This document shows, piece after piece, positions 34,746 through 47,699 of a stretch of 64,000 nt of DNA. The notes below the pieces were generated by a model. The model saw only the letters and a program-made list of their open reading frames with translations. It did not search any database and was not told the origin of the DNA. The stretch covers positions 18,368,190-18,432,189 of the forward strand of contig CM029370.1 in assembly GCA_017165825.1 (NCBI GenBank). The letters are read 5' to 3'. The position numbers and the translations under genes were made by a program. The stretch is from Hepsetus odoe. Lineage: Eukaryota; Chordata; Actinopteri; Characiformes; Hepsetidae. How positions within the stretch are numbered: the stretch's first letter is position 1; the number at the start of each line of letters is the position of its first letter.

Positions 34746-35732
34746 CCCTAGTGGCTGGGTTAAATTATATTAAATTATATTTTGCAAAATTCACAAACAC
34801 AAACACAAACAAACATTATGGAACTCGTAAATAAATAAGGGCCCTTTAGAAAACAGGGGCCAGTTTCATAAATGGCTAAAGACTGGCCAAAACCAAGAGA
34901 ATCTTAGTTTTGTTGGTGAATTTAGTGAACATTCATTAAATCACCCAGTGATACCCACGAAGACCGTGATTGGTTAGGGGCTCACTGGCATCTTGTAGTC
35001 TTTGGATATCAGTATTTTCCTTTTTTGCATTAGAATGTCCATCACACAGATAATATAGGATGCTACTGCTAGTACATCTACTAGTAATAACAGTAATAAT
35101 TCATGTCATATAAAATATGGCCTCCCCTAATAACTAGGTATAAGAAACAGTAGAGTAACTGGACTATAAAACAGTTTCTAATATATAAAGATAATAAAAA
35201 GCCAGCGTTCAGATGTCTGTAAACATGTGTATGTAACAAGTATGCGTAAAGTAAGGCACAATAAATGCCCTGTGCATGGTCAGCGTTTCTCCGTTCGGCT
35301 GTGTGTTAAAGAAGTTTGTATGTGAGATTACTAGGAGGCCGTCCTGAATTGTTTGTGGGGTGACTGGGAGATATTAAAGTTATCAACAGTTTTTGTCTCT
35401 GGACAAATACCAGAATCAGACGACTCAGGCAGCATTACATAATCAGCTCAAGGCCAGAGGCCCTTCCGTCTTACCTCTGACTTGCTTAAACGCTCGCTCT
35501 CTGTCTCAGCGAAAAGCTGATTAAAAAGAAACATTTTTCCCAGGCTATGTAATGTGGTCCTGAAGCAATGCTCCCAAAATGAGCTGGACTTTGCACACAA
35601 AAGCAAATATTGTTATGGACCCAAAGGGCTCTTAATAAACAAGGAGTAATTCCAAAAGCAAAGATTAACAAACAACAGAGAAATAAATAAATAAATAAAA
35701 AACGAAGGGCTGTGTCTGTCTGTCTTGCTATG

Positions 35733-35858
<126 letters not shown>

Positions 35859-36419
35859 TCAGACTGTCAAAGGGGCTCAAGAGAAACATCCAACAATCTG
35901 ATTTCAGAGCCTGACAGGGCTGCCTCTAAACATTTAGGCCAAGATTTAGTTTTCATTCTAAAGATCCCACTCAACGGAGGAGAAACAAAGGCTGCCTTTG
36001 GGACAAAAAGCACCTTCAGTATTATGAGGGGAGAAAATAAAGAATGACATTGTTCACTGCTTGGTAGAAAAGGAAACCCCAGTTCTGAAACTGCAGTCTG
36101 TTTTGTTTCCTGAGATTACAAATAATAATAAAATAATATTAATAATAATAAAGCAACACCTTGCAGGTGTAGATCTTGCACACAGTGAGTGGAATGTTGC
36201 TTTACAGGCTGCTCTGAAACACACAAGCTGCTGTCTTGCAGGATGAGGAGCATGCTGGTACCCTGGCCCACAAGTCAGTCAGAGAGATGAGGACAGAAGG
36301 CTCGTTGTGGACACACCTCCCCTTTTCCCCGCACTGCTCTCTGAATCGGTAAATCACTTGAGTTGTGCTTTTTATTCCAACACCAGCTGCTCGCATCAGC
36401 TCTCTCTGACTGAGCGTCC

Positions 36420-36910
36420 CTCCAGCACGAGCCGCTTCCATAAACCCCGCAGCCGGGACAGGCCATCCGCTCTAACAGCAGCGCGGAGCATCGTTTCAAT
36501 AATTAATCAGAGGGTCTGCCCAGGCGTCACAGCACTGCAGGGAGTGGCAAGGTTACCTCCTCCAGCTGAGCCTCGACAAAACCCGAGCTTTCCATCAGTG
36601 TGCCGGCAGTCTGCTGCCGAGACCCTGCGGTCACAAACGGGACATTGTGTGTAAAAGCTAAAGGAAAAGGATGCAGAGACGTGTCCCTTACCTCTCTCCC
36701 CCTCGCTCTCGCCTTATTGCTGCTCGGCGCTGTCAGGAAGCTCCGCCCACCGAAGCCACGCACGTCCAGGCTCGCGATCGCGGACCCGCCCACTGCTGTA
36801 AAGCGCGCGCGGCCGTGGAGGTAGCAGAGCGCGCGCGCCGCCGCCGCGGGCCCGAGAGCACCGTGCGTGACGTCGAGGCGGAGGATTCCCGTTAACCTCT
36901 GAGACCCCCT
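36420..36910. promoter_or_regulatory. CpG island, probable rnf19-like promoter
   Basis: A sharp GC- and CpG-rich island in otherwise AT-rich DNA, densest at 36715-36880 (GCGCGCGC runs). It contains the CRE-like TGACGTCG at 36868. On the minus strand a strong donor, GAGAG|GTAAGG, has its GT at 36691-36690. A non-coding first exon of the rnf19-like gene could therefore end at 36692 and splice to about 30356. The island is seen; the exon is inferred. Confidence 0.65.
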
Positions 36911-37119
36911 GCAGCACAGCACTGCAGCCCAGCCCAGCTCATCCGCACCGAAGAGCAACACGGCATTTGTTTACCAAAATACAACCCAACAAACAGCGCG
37001 TGCAGTGTGAGGAAGCAGCTCAGTTAATAACAGCGGATATGCTCTCTGCCGAAAGCATTATATGTATGTTTTATAATGCCCCCAACATATATCTACCAAT
37101 ATAAATATGAAATTAGACA

Positions 37120-37162
37120 TATATATATATATTTCTTTATATTATATTATATGTCTAATTTC

Positions 37163-37206
<44 letters not shown>
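37120..37206. repeat. AT repeats with a flanking perfect inverted repeat
   Basis: An AT run at about 37168-37206. A 19-bp perfect inverted repeat (AATATGAAATTAGACATAT) lies at 37104-37122 and 37149-37167. Confidence 0.85.
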
Positions 37207-37209
<3 letters not shown>

Positions 37210-37571
37210 ATCTGTCATTTTAAAACAGGGAACCAGACACTGCCGTCCGTTATAATGATTAATAACAATCCTAATCACAACTCACAACTCCATAATTCCT
37301 TTTATTACGGCCACATGCGCATTTATTAGAGTTAATACGGTAATCAGACCGCGGTACCTGAAAAAAATATAAATATAAATATTATAAATGTGAAATATAT
37401 TGTGATATATATTTAAAATATTTTCATTGCATTAAACGAAAACTTTATTATTATAAATGAATATAATAAATAATCAATTAAATATAATACTAGTACCAAT
37501 AGTTGTAATTGCATTGTCCTTTATTATAATAATAATAATCATCATCATCATCATCATCGTCGTCGTCATCA

Positions 37572-37865
37572 TCACTTATCTGAAGTGTTTATCCTGAGTA
37601 GGGTCATGGCTGGTCCATCCCATCACTCGCAGGGCAAAAAAACAGAGAAACGGGCCACCAGTCTATCGCAGGGCAGCCACACAGGCACAGCTGACGTGCG
37701 TGTCTTTGGACTGCGGGAGAAACTTGGAGGAAACTCTCGCAGAGAGAAAATGAAAACTCCACAAAGCAAGCACTCAGGCCGTCCTGCGTGGGAACCGAAC
37801 CCTGGACCTCCTGACTGCGAGGAGAACGCGCTGCCCACGGCACCCCATCCTGCCCTGAACAAGCC
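37572..37865 (-). mobile_element. SINE family B (minus strand)
   Basis: The reverse complement of the family: GGGTTCGGTTCCC box B near 37795, GGAGTTTTCATTTTCTC, CCAAAGACACGCAC, ending GCCATGACCCTACTC. It starts beside an ATC/GTC triplet array (37530-37575). It lies between the rnf19-like and znf513 promoters. Confidence 0.75.
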
Positions 37866-38048
37866 TCATCAATAACAACATGTCGTTCATTAATAATATT
37901 TATATATGCCATAATCACAGCACTCAGTAGTGATTAACACACTGCTCTTCCATGAAGTATGAAGCTGTCTGACGCTGTCAGTGTTTGCTCGTCTTCAGGT
38001 CAGTGGTGGAACTGAATGGCGCTTTCCTGGAAGATGTGATGGGATGTG

Positions 38049-38061
38049 ACTACAACTCCCA
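38049..38061 (+). promoter_or_regulatory. znf513: ZNF143/THAP11-type promoter motif
   Basis: ACTACAACTCCCA matches the core of the vertebrate SBS motif (ACTACAAnTCCCA) that sits close to transcription starts. It is about 600 bases before the znf513 start codon and marks a likely znf513 promoter. The motif is seen; its function is inferred. Confidence 0.6.
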
Positions 38062-38551
38062 CCAGCAGGACCCTCTGCTACGTCTCTCCATACGTGTGGG
38101 AAACGGAAACACGTCCGAACAGCGGAAGAAAATGTATACAAAGGCAGTGGAAATTAATGAAGTGGTGAAGAAAGAGCATTAGTCGCCTGTGACTCGCAGG
38201 CCCGGCGCTGTGCGGGATGGCAGGCCGCTGACAGGCGCTCCTGAACGGAACCCGTCGCGTTAGTCTCTGCAGAGGAGCTGTGTGCTGGTCGGGACACAAG
38301 CTGCAGGTACAATGTGATGAAATGCTCTTAGTCTGATGGAAGGGCTGCACAACCAGCTGGGGAAATAAACATGAACTGCGGCGCTGCGACAGGACTAGTG
38401 CTTTAATCTGTGAGAGGGGTTTATCTCACTCTGGAGATCCTCTGAGCTCTCAGATGACATTAGGAGCTCAGGAGCTCTCAGTAAGACAGCGGAGTGCGAT
38501 GGTGGCTGTGCTCTGTGTGTGTGGTCAGAGTCTGATCTCTCTTCACTGCAG

Positions 38552-38662
38552 CGTTTAATCAGGGCTTTTGTTTCTGCTAGAATGAGCTGATAGGTGGTTT
38601 GGAGGAGGAGGAGGAGGAGGGCTTGTGGTGGAGGCTACAAATCCAGCAAGCCTGACTGGAAG
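38552..38662 (+). other. znf513: znf513 5' UTR part of the first coding exon
   Basis: A strong acceptor, TCTCTTCACTGCAG, ends at 38551. A possible upstream non-coding exon ends CTGCAG|GTACAA at 38306. A two-codon upstream frame (ATG AGC TGA, 38582-38590) lies in the leader. Confidence 0.55.
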
Positions 38663-38702
38663 ATGCCCAGAAGAAAACAGCAGAATCCACAGCCTGTCAA
38701 GT
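38663..38702 (+). CDS. znf513: znf513 coding exon 1
   Basis: ATG in the context AAGATGC. It encodes MPRRKQQNPQPVK plus one base, then the strong donor GTAAGT. Confidence 0.9.
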
Positions 38703-40151
38703 GTAAGTAGTGCTGAGCAATATTGCAAAAACATCCTTCTCCAAGAAATGTCCACAATACACCATATATAGTGTTATTTTTTTCTACCATCATATTCGTT
38801 TGATCGAAGATAAAAGCAAAAGTACCACAAAAATATGATTATAAAGTATTTCACCTACATTTTACACACAAAATCATAAGGAGTATGAGTATTCTAATTG
38901 CTGACAGTATCATGATACACTCAGAAAAGAATATTGGGATTGGATCACAATAATGAATAACCCAGTCACTAGGGTTGCACAAGCCAGTGTATTTCTTCAT
39001 GCTGGTCCCAAGCCCGGATAAATGGGGAAGGTTGGGTCAGGAAGGGCATCCGGTGTAAGCTCATGAAGGCACAGGTGTGCTTCATTGGGGCTGACTATTT
39101 AAGCCCCGATGAGTCAGAACAGAGCGTGGCTCATTCGTTAGGCTCAGCCTACACATTATGGTGGTATTTGGTACTCTGGGTAACTTGGTTTAGGTTTGAA
39201 CTGCAGTCCTTTGATCTTGTTTTGTACATATAGATAATAAAACTATGATCCGAACTCCTTGCTCAGCGTTGGTGTCCTCTCCGCACCCTGCCACCGTTAC
39301 ATCACCAGAGCTGTTAGCCTACATGGAGCAGGTGGAAATTGGGCTACTGTTGGCCAAAGGAGAAGAAGAGGAGGATGGCATGTCCGGAGGAAGGAGGAGA
39401 GAAGGAAGTGGAGGAGAGTGGAAGTGAGGGTAGGAGCTTTGAATGTTGGCAGTATGACTGGTACAGGTAGCAATTAGCTGATATGATGGAGAGAAGGAAG
39501 GTTGATATTTTGAGTGTGACTAGATGGAAGGGAGTAAGGCCAGCTGTATTGGAGGAGGTTTTAAATAGTTTTACCATAGCGTATATGGAAGGAGGAATGG
39601 GGTAGGTGTTATCTTGAAGGAAGAGTATGTGAATTTGGAGGTGAAGAGGGTGTCAGATAGGGTTATGAGTTTGAAGCTGGAAGTTGAAGGTATGGCAGAA
39701 GTTAACATGGGCACTGGTTGGTGTTGAAGAGCTGGTAAGGCATACAGTTAGAAAGGTACTTGGTGTGACATCTGGAAGGAAGAAGGAGGATAAGGAAACC
39801 TGGTGGTGGAACCGAGAAGTCCAGGAGTGTATACAGAAGTAGAGGCAAGTGAAGAAGAAGTGGAACAGTCAGAGAGATGAAGAAAATAGACAGGAGTACA
39901 AGGAGATGAAGCACAGGGTGGATAAAAAGAAGTGGCAAAGGCTAAAGATAAGGTGTTTGGTAAATTTTATGAGGGTTTGGACAGTAAACAGGAAGAAAAG
40001 GACCTATTTCAATTAGCTAGACAGAGAGACAGAGCTGGGAAAGATGTGCTGCAGGTCAGGATGATTAAAGATAGAGACAGAAACGCACTCACAGGTGAAC
40101 AGAGTGTGTTGAGCAGATGGAAGGAGTACTTCAACCGGCTGATGAATAAAG

Positions 40152-40204
<53 letters not shown>

Positions 40205-43200
40205 CGGATGATGTGAGGACATTAAATCAGGAAGTGCAGCTAATAAGCAAGATGGAAGTAAGGGATGGGGTGAAGAATGAAAAGGCTGTTGGTCCTGATG
40301 ACATACCAGTGGAAGCATGAAGGTGTTTAGGAGAGATGGCAGTGGAGATTGTGACCAGATTGTTTATCACAATCATGGAAAGTGAGAGGAGGCCCGAGGA
40401 GTGGAGACGAAATGTACTGGTACTGGTTTTCAAGAATAAGGGTGATGCACAGAACTGTAGTAACTATAGAGGGATAAAGTTGATAAGTCACAGCATGAAG
40501 TTATGTGAAAGAGTCGTGGAAGCTAGGTTAAGAAAAGAGGTGAGGAATAGTCAAAGGCAGTATGGTTTCATGCCCAGAAAGAGCACCACAGATGCAAAGT
40601 TTGCTCTGAGGGTGTTGATGGAGAAGGTCAGAAGGAGTTAAATTGTGCCTTTGTGGACTTGGAGAAAGCAGATGACAGGGTGCCTAGAGAGGAGTTGTGG
40701 TTTTGTATGAGGAAATCAGGTGTTACAGAGAAGTATGTGAGAGTAGTTCAGGATATGTATGATGGCAGTGAGGAAAAGGGAAGGTTTACAGGACAATAGT
40801 GAGACCAGCTATGTTGTATGGGTTGGAGACGGTGGCACTGACAAAATAACAGGAGGCGGAGCTGGAGTTGGAAGAGTTAAAAAGGCTGAGATTTCTGTTG
40901 GGTGTGACGAGGATGGACAGGATTAGAAATTAGTATATTAGAGGGACAGCTCAGGTTAGACGTTTTGGAGACAAAGTTAGAAAAGCAAGTTTGCGTTGGT
41001 GTGGACATGTCCAGAGGAGACATGAGGATTATACTGAGAGGAGGATGTTGAAGATGGAGCTGCCAGGAAAGAGGAGCAGAGGAAGATCAAAGAGGAGGTT
41101 TGTGGATGTTGTGAGAAAGGATATGCAAGTGGTCGGTTTGAGGGAAGAAGATGCAGAGGATTAGAAGAAATGGAGACGGATCTGCTGTGGTGACCCCTAA
41201 ACGGGAGCAGCCGAAAGATCACAATAATCTATACATTTTCATATTGTCCAGCCGTTTGCGATTTTATATTGGTTTAAATATGCATATGGGATCAGGTGAG
41301 TTTAAAAATAGTTTTCGGTTACAGGTGTCCATGATCTGTCGGATAACATGACATAAGTTAATATAGGCTTTGGGGCAAAAGGGATTCTGCACTGCCTGCC
41401 CACAGTACTGTTATCTCGGCCTCCTCTAATCACATTTTACTGATTTTACTTGATTTATTTGGACTAGCCAAATAATGTTGCAAGCTGCAACAAAAATATC
41501 CTTCTTTTTTCCAAAATCCTATACATTTTGTATAAATCCTTTCTGGCATATGTTACATTTTGGCAGGTATTAGTTTATGCTTTGATAATAACATTAAAGC
41601 TTGAAGCTCATATTTCATTTCCATTGGAAGTAGGGCTGTAGTGAATATATGATATTTACTCATGTGCATAAAAATTCCTTGATTTCCTTTTCCCTTTGTA
41701 TTAACTCTGGAAACCATGTCCAGTAGATGGCAGCAAAATGTCAGAACCAAAAAAAATCAAGTGATAAGAATCTACTGGTCTTCAGAGACATATATACATA
41801 AAAATGAAAGACTTGCAGCAACCTTTTGAAACTGAGCGCTACTTCATGGGTACTGAGCCATAAGAAGGGCTACCAGTTTGATAAAAAACCTAAACTTCTC
41901 TAAACTTCATGTATAATAAACATATTTTAAATGCTTTTTTTTTTTTATATTGTCATTTTCAAATCTGTATAAATGCAAATGTGATTGAAGAATAATAGCA
42001 ACAGGATAAAATTAAATTTTAGATGCTGCTCACCAGCTGAGTTGTGCTGTTTTTAGAACAGGTCTGCAGGCGATTCATGTGGTTCTTGGGGGCATCCTGG
42101 TGCCCATGGGCACCATGTTGGTAACCCCTGGTCTAAACTATCCGTTTATCTTTAGAAATGTAGCTTTCACTCCAGATGTCAGATCTTTCTAATGCTGAGA
42201 TGTTATACACATGGATCTGAGCTTGTAAATCCTCCTTGACTGCTTTTCAGTGGATTCTAAAGATGGTGTAGGCATTAACACTACAGCAAGCCTTACCTTT
42301 GAGGGCGACTTTCTACTCAGCCAAGACCTCGACTTCTCAGATCCTGACAATGACAGCAAGATCATAGGCCTGGAGAAGTTTTCAGGTAAGTTTTGGGCTG
42401 GGTTCCTGCACAACAGCCTATATATACATTTTGCATGTGGTGCAGTCTCTCTTTAGCATTGCAACTGTTGTGCTAAAACACAAGGAGATACAAGCTTTTA
42501 GCTCAAGCTGTCTTACAAGAATTCATGTTGGTTTTACAAGTGACTATTTTGACTATTAACACACCACAGCACAACACACTACAACAAAAGTCTTCCTCTG
42601 CATTTACCCCATCCACCTAAATGGAGCAGTGGGCAGCCATACATCCAACTTGGGGGACAGTTTCTTGCTCAAGGGTCTACTGGTCTGGGTGATACTACGG
42701 TGAAAGCCTCTAAGATTCAGGATGTACCCAAACTAGGTAGTACATGTACTGTATTGCTGAACAAAAATATTGTCAGGATGAAAGCTTGTATTCTTACATT
42801 GATTTTAATCTTTTTCAACATTTGGGATTGCTTGTTTAACTCTATAATGTTGAGAACTTCACAATAAAGAATGGATGTTTTAAATCATTTGGACTTAAAT
42901 CTTGTTACATCAACTTGATAGAATTTAGAAGGGCTTTTCTTTCTTCTGTAAAGTTTACTTAGTTTGGAGGTATTAAACCATTACGTGTTTAATTCAATGT
43001 TGTGTAGTTCTGCAAAAAAAAGACACATTTAGAAAGTAACATTTATGTTTAATCTCAGGCTTTCTCCGTCTGTGTTAAAGTAATGTACACATTTAAGATG
43101 CTACCCAAACACCTGAACAGTTTTGACAACATGGAATTAGATCCATGTTTTGAGACATGTAAAAAAGCCTGACAAATTTTGCTAATTTATACTGAAACCA

Positions 43201-46200
43201 TTGCTGGTGCTCTCAAAAAAATAAAGGTGTCAGGAAGGATTCTTTGCATGATGTCCTAGGAGAATGAATTTGAGTGCCTTAAAAATATTTGGATTCTTCT
43301 TTAAAGAGCTATTTTTGTAGTTGAAATAAGTGAATATTCTTTTTAAAATTTGAAGAACACCAGCATGCTCTTAAGGTTTAATTATGGTTCCTTAATTAAA
43401 GGGAAATTCTGTTGCATCATGAAAAGACTTTAAAAATAGATACAGTTTGCTAGTGGGTAGCCATTGCAGATGCTTACTAATGCCTTATTTAGTTGAATTG
43501 GTGGCATTAATTCAGTTCATGACTTTCATGGTGTGGAGTGAAAATAACACCTGGGAGTTTTATGTAAAGAATTGTGATGATTTATTTTAGGACTTGTCCA
43601 CTTGAGAATATCAGTTATTGCACAAGGATAGTAACCGGATTCAAGGTGATGCTACAAATATACAGCGTCCTTCATAATGTTTGGAACAAAGACACGTTTT
43701 GCCTTGACTTAAACCTGCGCTGCGTTTATGAATCAAACGATTGAGACGTGGTTAACGTGCGCATTCCTGACATTTGAAGAAGTTTTATGTACATTTCCAT
43801 TTCACCATGTAGAAATTAACACTGTTTATTGTTTTTCTGTTTATTTATAGTCACACTTATTTCAGGGCACCATAATGTTCACGACAAAGTAATGGGAGGT
43901 CTATTAAAGCAGTCATGTTTGCACTGACAAAAAGGCAGGAGGCGGAGCTGGAGGTGTCAAGAGTTAAAGATGCTGAGATTTTCATTGGGTGTGACGAGGA
44001 TGGACAGGATTAGAAATGAGTATATTAGAGGGACAGCTCAGGTTAGATGTTTTGGAGACAAAGTTAGAGAAGCAAGGTAGCGTTGGTTTGGACATGTCCA
44101 GAGGAGACATGAGGATTATATTGGGAGGAGGATGTTGAGGATGGAGCTGCCAGGAAAGAGAAGAGGAAGACCAAAGAGGAGCTTTATGGACGTGGTGAGA
44201 GGACATGCAGGTGGTTGGTTTGAAGGAGGAAGATGCAGAGGACCGGAAGAAATGGAGACGGGTGATCCACTGTGGCGACCCCTAAACGGGAGCAGCCGAA
44301 AGGAAGAAGATTAAAGCAGTCATGTTTAGTACTTTGTTAAAAATCCATTGCGTGCAATGACTGATGTCTGTGATTCATAGACATAACCAGGTGCTGAGTA
44401 TCTTCTCTAGTGATTTTTTTTTTTAGTCTTGAGAAACTCCCATGTTGCCTTCACTGTAAGTTTGGGATCATATTCTTGTAGCAGGATGAAGCGGCACCCA
44501 ATGAGTTTGGAGGCGTTTACTGGAAATTGAGCCAATGTTTCTATACATCTCAGAATTCACTGTGCAGCTGCCATCAGCATTTACATCATCAATGAAGTGT
44601 GCCAGAACTGGTGGCATACATGCCCAACCCCCACCAGTGCATTCTTTTTTTCTTAATGATATTCCAGACAGATTGATTTTCATACTCATAAGGTTTGACT
44701 GATGTCTCTAATGGTTTTATTCTTGTTTTTCAGCCTCATAATAGCTTCCTTGACTTTCATTGGCACTGTGCAAATGTGCAAAACTGCATCGTGCCTTGAA
44801 ATGAGGGGGACTAAGTATAAAAAGTGTCGTAATTTCTACATGCTGAACTGAAATGCATGCAGATAACTCAATTTAAAGTCTGCAATGTGCACTTTAATCA
44901 TGTCTGAATTCGTCCCAACATCATGAAGGGGACTGTATGTATGTGATTGGATGACTGCTGGGTAATATGTTCCATTATATGTAATTGGAATTTAGAGGCT
45001 AAAATAAAATGATATTAAAACCTAGTATATAATAAAATATTTCTTTTTTCATTTTCAAAAATTTCACATTGGTATATTTTCTTGGACTAGATTATTAGAT
45101 CCATTGCACACATATGCTGAGTTTGTGGCTAAATATTCACACAATCCATCATTTTTCCAACAGCATTTAACTCCCTGATATAATAAAGGCGTGACCGTGC
45201 TACATACCAAAGTCACATCAGCATTCAGCAATAAAAGAAATGGAGTTAACTTTTGGGTTGAATAAACCTGAAGTGTAGAGCCCAACTCCAGCAGGTTCTT
45301 CAGGAATTGGTATGGGTAGGGCAGGGGGTTAGATGTCATTTTGAATTAAAGTGTAGAAAAGTAGACCTCTCGGAGGAGGGAGGATGACCACTGCACTATC
45401 TGCAGTATTACTGACAACAGACAACACAACATTGGCATGAACGGCCTCCTCTGTGGAAACCAGAGGCACCACACTGGCATCTGAAGTGGCATGCTCGGCT
45501 GACCAAAACAACTCAATTACTGCATCACTTGTGCTTCTCTAACCACCGTGCTGTGTGTGTGAAAAGAAGCTGACACAAAGTAAGCATGCAAGGCAAGTAA
45601 TAATCACAGGGCTGTGGATTGGTTAAAAAAAACCAAAAAAAAAAAACCTGACGTCCTCATGAAGGAGTGCATCACAATATTCTTCAACAGAGGTGGTGTC
45701 AATTTCAAGGCCCGTATATTCATTTGGGTATAGACTTTTATTAGGCTCCCCTTAATGACAATGTACATCTGTTGTCTCCTTTTTTCCTAGTCTGGAGGCC
45801 TAGTTAGCATGTTGCTTTTGCTAGGGGACCAGACCAGGGTGTGTGCAGCTAGGGAACACCGAATATAATGTCACATGCATAACTATGGCTATTATGTTTT
45901 AGTGATCATACTTCATCTTATGGCTTGTTCAGCCCTTTCATTTGGTGTAATTATATGTTCAGAAGTCTTCTAACCTAATATTCAAGTTTAAACTTATTAT
46001 AGTAATCACTGGATTCAAGGCACAACTAGAAGTTTTTTATTTTTTTTCTTCTTTTTCTGGTATTTTTTCATTGTACATAAATGCACATGGTTAGAAATGG
46101 ATACGTGTGAATTCAACCTTCTAGCTTCAGTGGACAGATCCATGATGTTGTTTTAAAGTCTTGTTAGCCTTGAAAATAAATGATATTATCTATGACTTGG

Positions 46201-47360
46201 ACCCATGTGGCAGCACAGAATATTAAGTGAGTGCAGTGTATCAAACCAAGCAGCATTTGTTTCTTAGGCATGTTAGTGCTTTCACCTCCTGGTAACAATT
46301 AGGCAATTATTTCCTATTCCACAATAGCCACAATGTTATATATATGACCTTAGGTTTTTTTTTGTTTGTTTAATTAAAAACAGAGGGAAAAATCATGACA
46401 TAAAACTGGTGATCGTATGAGTCCTATTTTTTTTAATAGTTTGATCCATATTAATACCATTAATTGTGAAGATCTAACACAAAAAACTAAAATCAAATCC
46501 TAAACAGCAGCAGATATGAAACTGTCGCAGGCTCATTACAAACTCATAGCCGAGCTGCAAACTGAAAGTTACAATATTCAGTGTATGCTGAGTTTGCTAG
46601 AAATAGTTTATGACTCGCTGCACTAATTCTCAGGGTCAGTTAGAAACTAAATGAACTGAATACAAAAGAATATTCTGAAAAATGAATATTTCAAAAACAT
46701 AATACCTAAAAACATACTTGAGAGGAAAAACACAGGATTATTTGAATTAAAGTTATATCACAAATCACATAGTGAGGTTCTAGGGATTCAGATATTGTTA
46801 CTAAGAGTTTAGATATGTTCATATGTGAATCCAGACTTACAGAGTCACCAGCCTTTAACCTTATTTATCCTCATTATTGTTGTTGTTGTTGCTTAACAAT
46901 AACATTGTTTGTTCATAATGAAAGTGAAAAAAGTGAAAGTGACAACCCTTGTCATTGCAAGGTCACAGCACAGCACACCATGAACCACAACAAAATTGGA
47001 CCTCTGCTTTTAACCCATGCACACAAACACCGTGCAGCAGTGGGCAGCTATTGAAAGCGCCCGGGGAGCAGTGACGGGTACGGTACCTTGCTCAGGGGTA
47101 CCTCAGGGTAACCTACTTGTGAGGGAATCGAACCCACAATCTTCCGATGCGGGGCAACTCCCTAACCACTAGGCCACCACTGCCCCATTTTTATTTTTTT
47201 TTTTAAATTCCAAGTTGAGCAGAGATTTTGTAGAATGTAGAGATTTGTTGAGAATGATTTTGAGAGATGTTTGTACATGGTGAGGCTTATGGAGGAAAGC
47301 ATATGCCAGTGTTTTTATCTGTCATTATATAAAATGTTATGGTGCAACATGGCTGTGTGT

Positions 47361-47391
<31 letters not shown>

Positions 47392-47601
47392 CATGTGTGT
47401 GTGTGTAACAGGGTGGGGGGATGTTCATGCACAGCTGAAAGATTGAGTTCAGTACTCTGGAAATTTCTCTGGCTGGCTAAAGCATTCTGTCAGGGCACAC
47501 AATCTGAAAATAGCAAATCATAAAAAAAGCAATGTGCCACCATTATAAGGGTCATCAAGACAGCCATCATCATCAAGGACACCATTACAGGAAGGCATTT
47601 A

Positions 47602-47637
<36 letters not shown>

Positions 47638-47659
47638 TCCTCCTCCTCTCGGTGTCTTT

Positions 47660-47699
<40 letters not shown>

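Larger units (their letters stand above)
39000..41218 (+). mobile_element. RTE-like LINE, longest copy, in znf513 intron 1
   Basis: It starts with the family 5' end (CAAGCCCGGATAAATGGGG) and ends GGAGCAGCCGAAAG. Reverse transcriptase motifs lie at 40336-40700 (FITIMESERRPEEWRRNVLV, YGFMPR). The conserved end domain is at 40790-41215. Frames are broken in many places, most of the endonuclease is missing, a GA run (40157-40200) has expanded inside, and an LTR fragment sits at 39060-39299. Confidence 0.88.

Noticed and set aside
42070..42130. Possible hAT-type end (GGGCACCATGTTGGTAACCC)
   Set aside because: Resembles a repeat end, but no partner repeat or target duplication was seen.
45064..45511. 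Two adjacent minus-strand open frames
   Set aside because: No recognised family. They are in different frames with no clear GT-AG joint. Left as unknown intron sequence.
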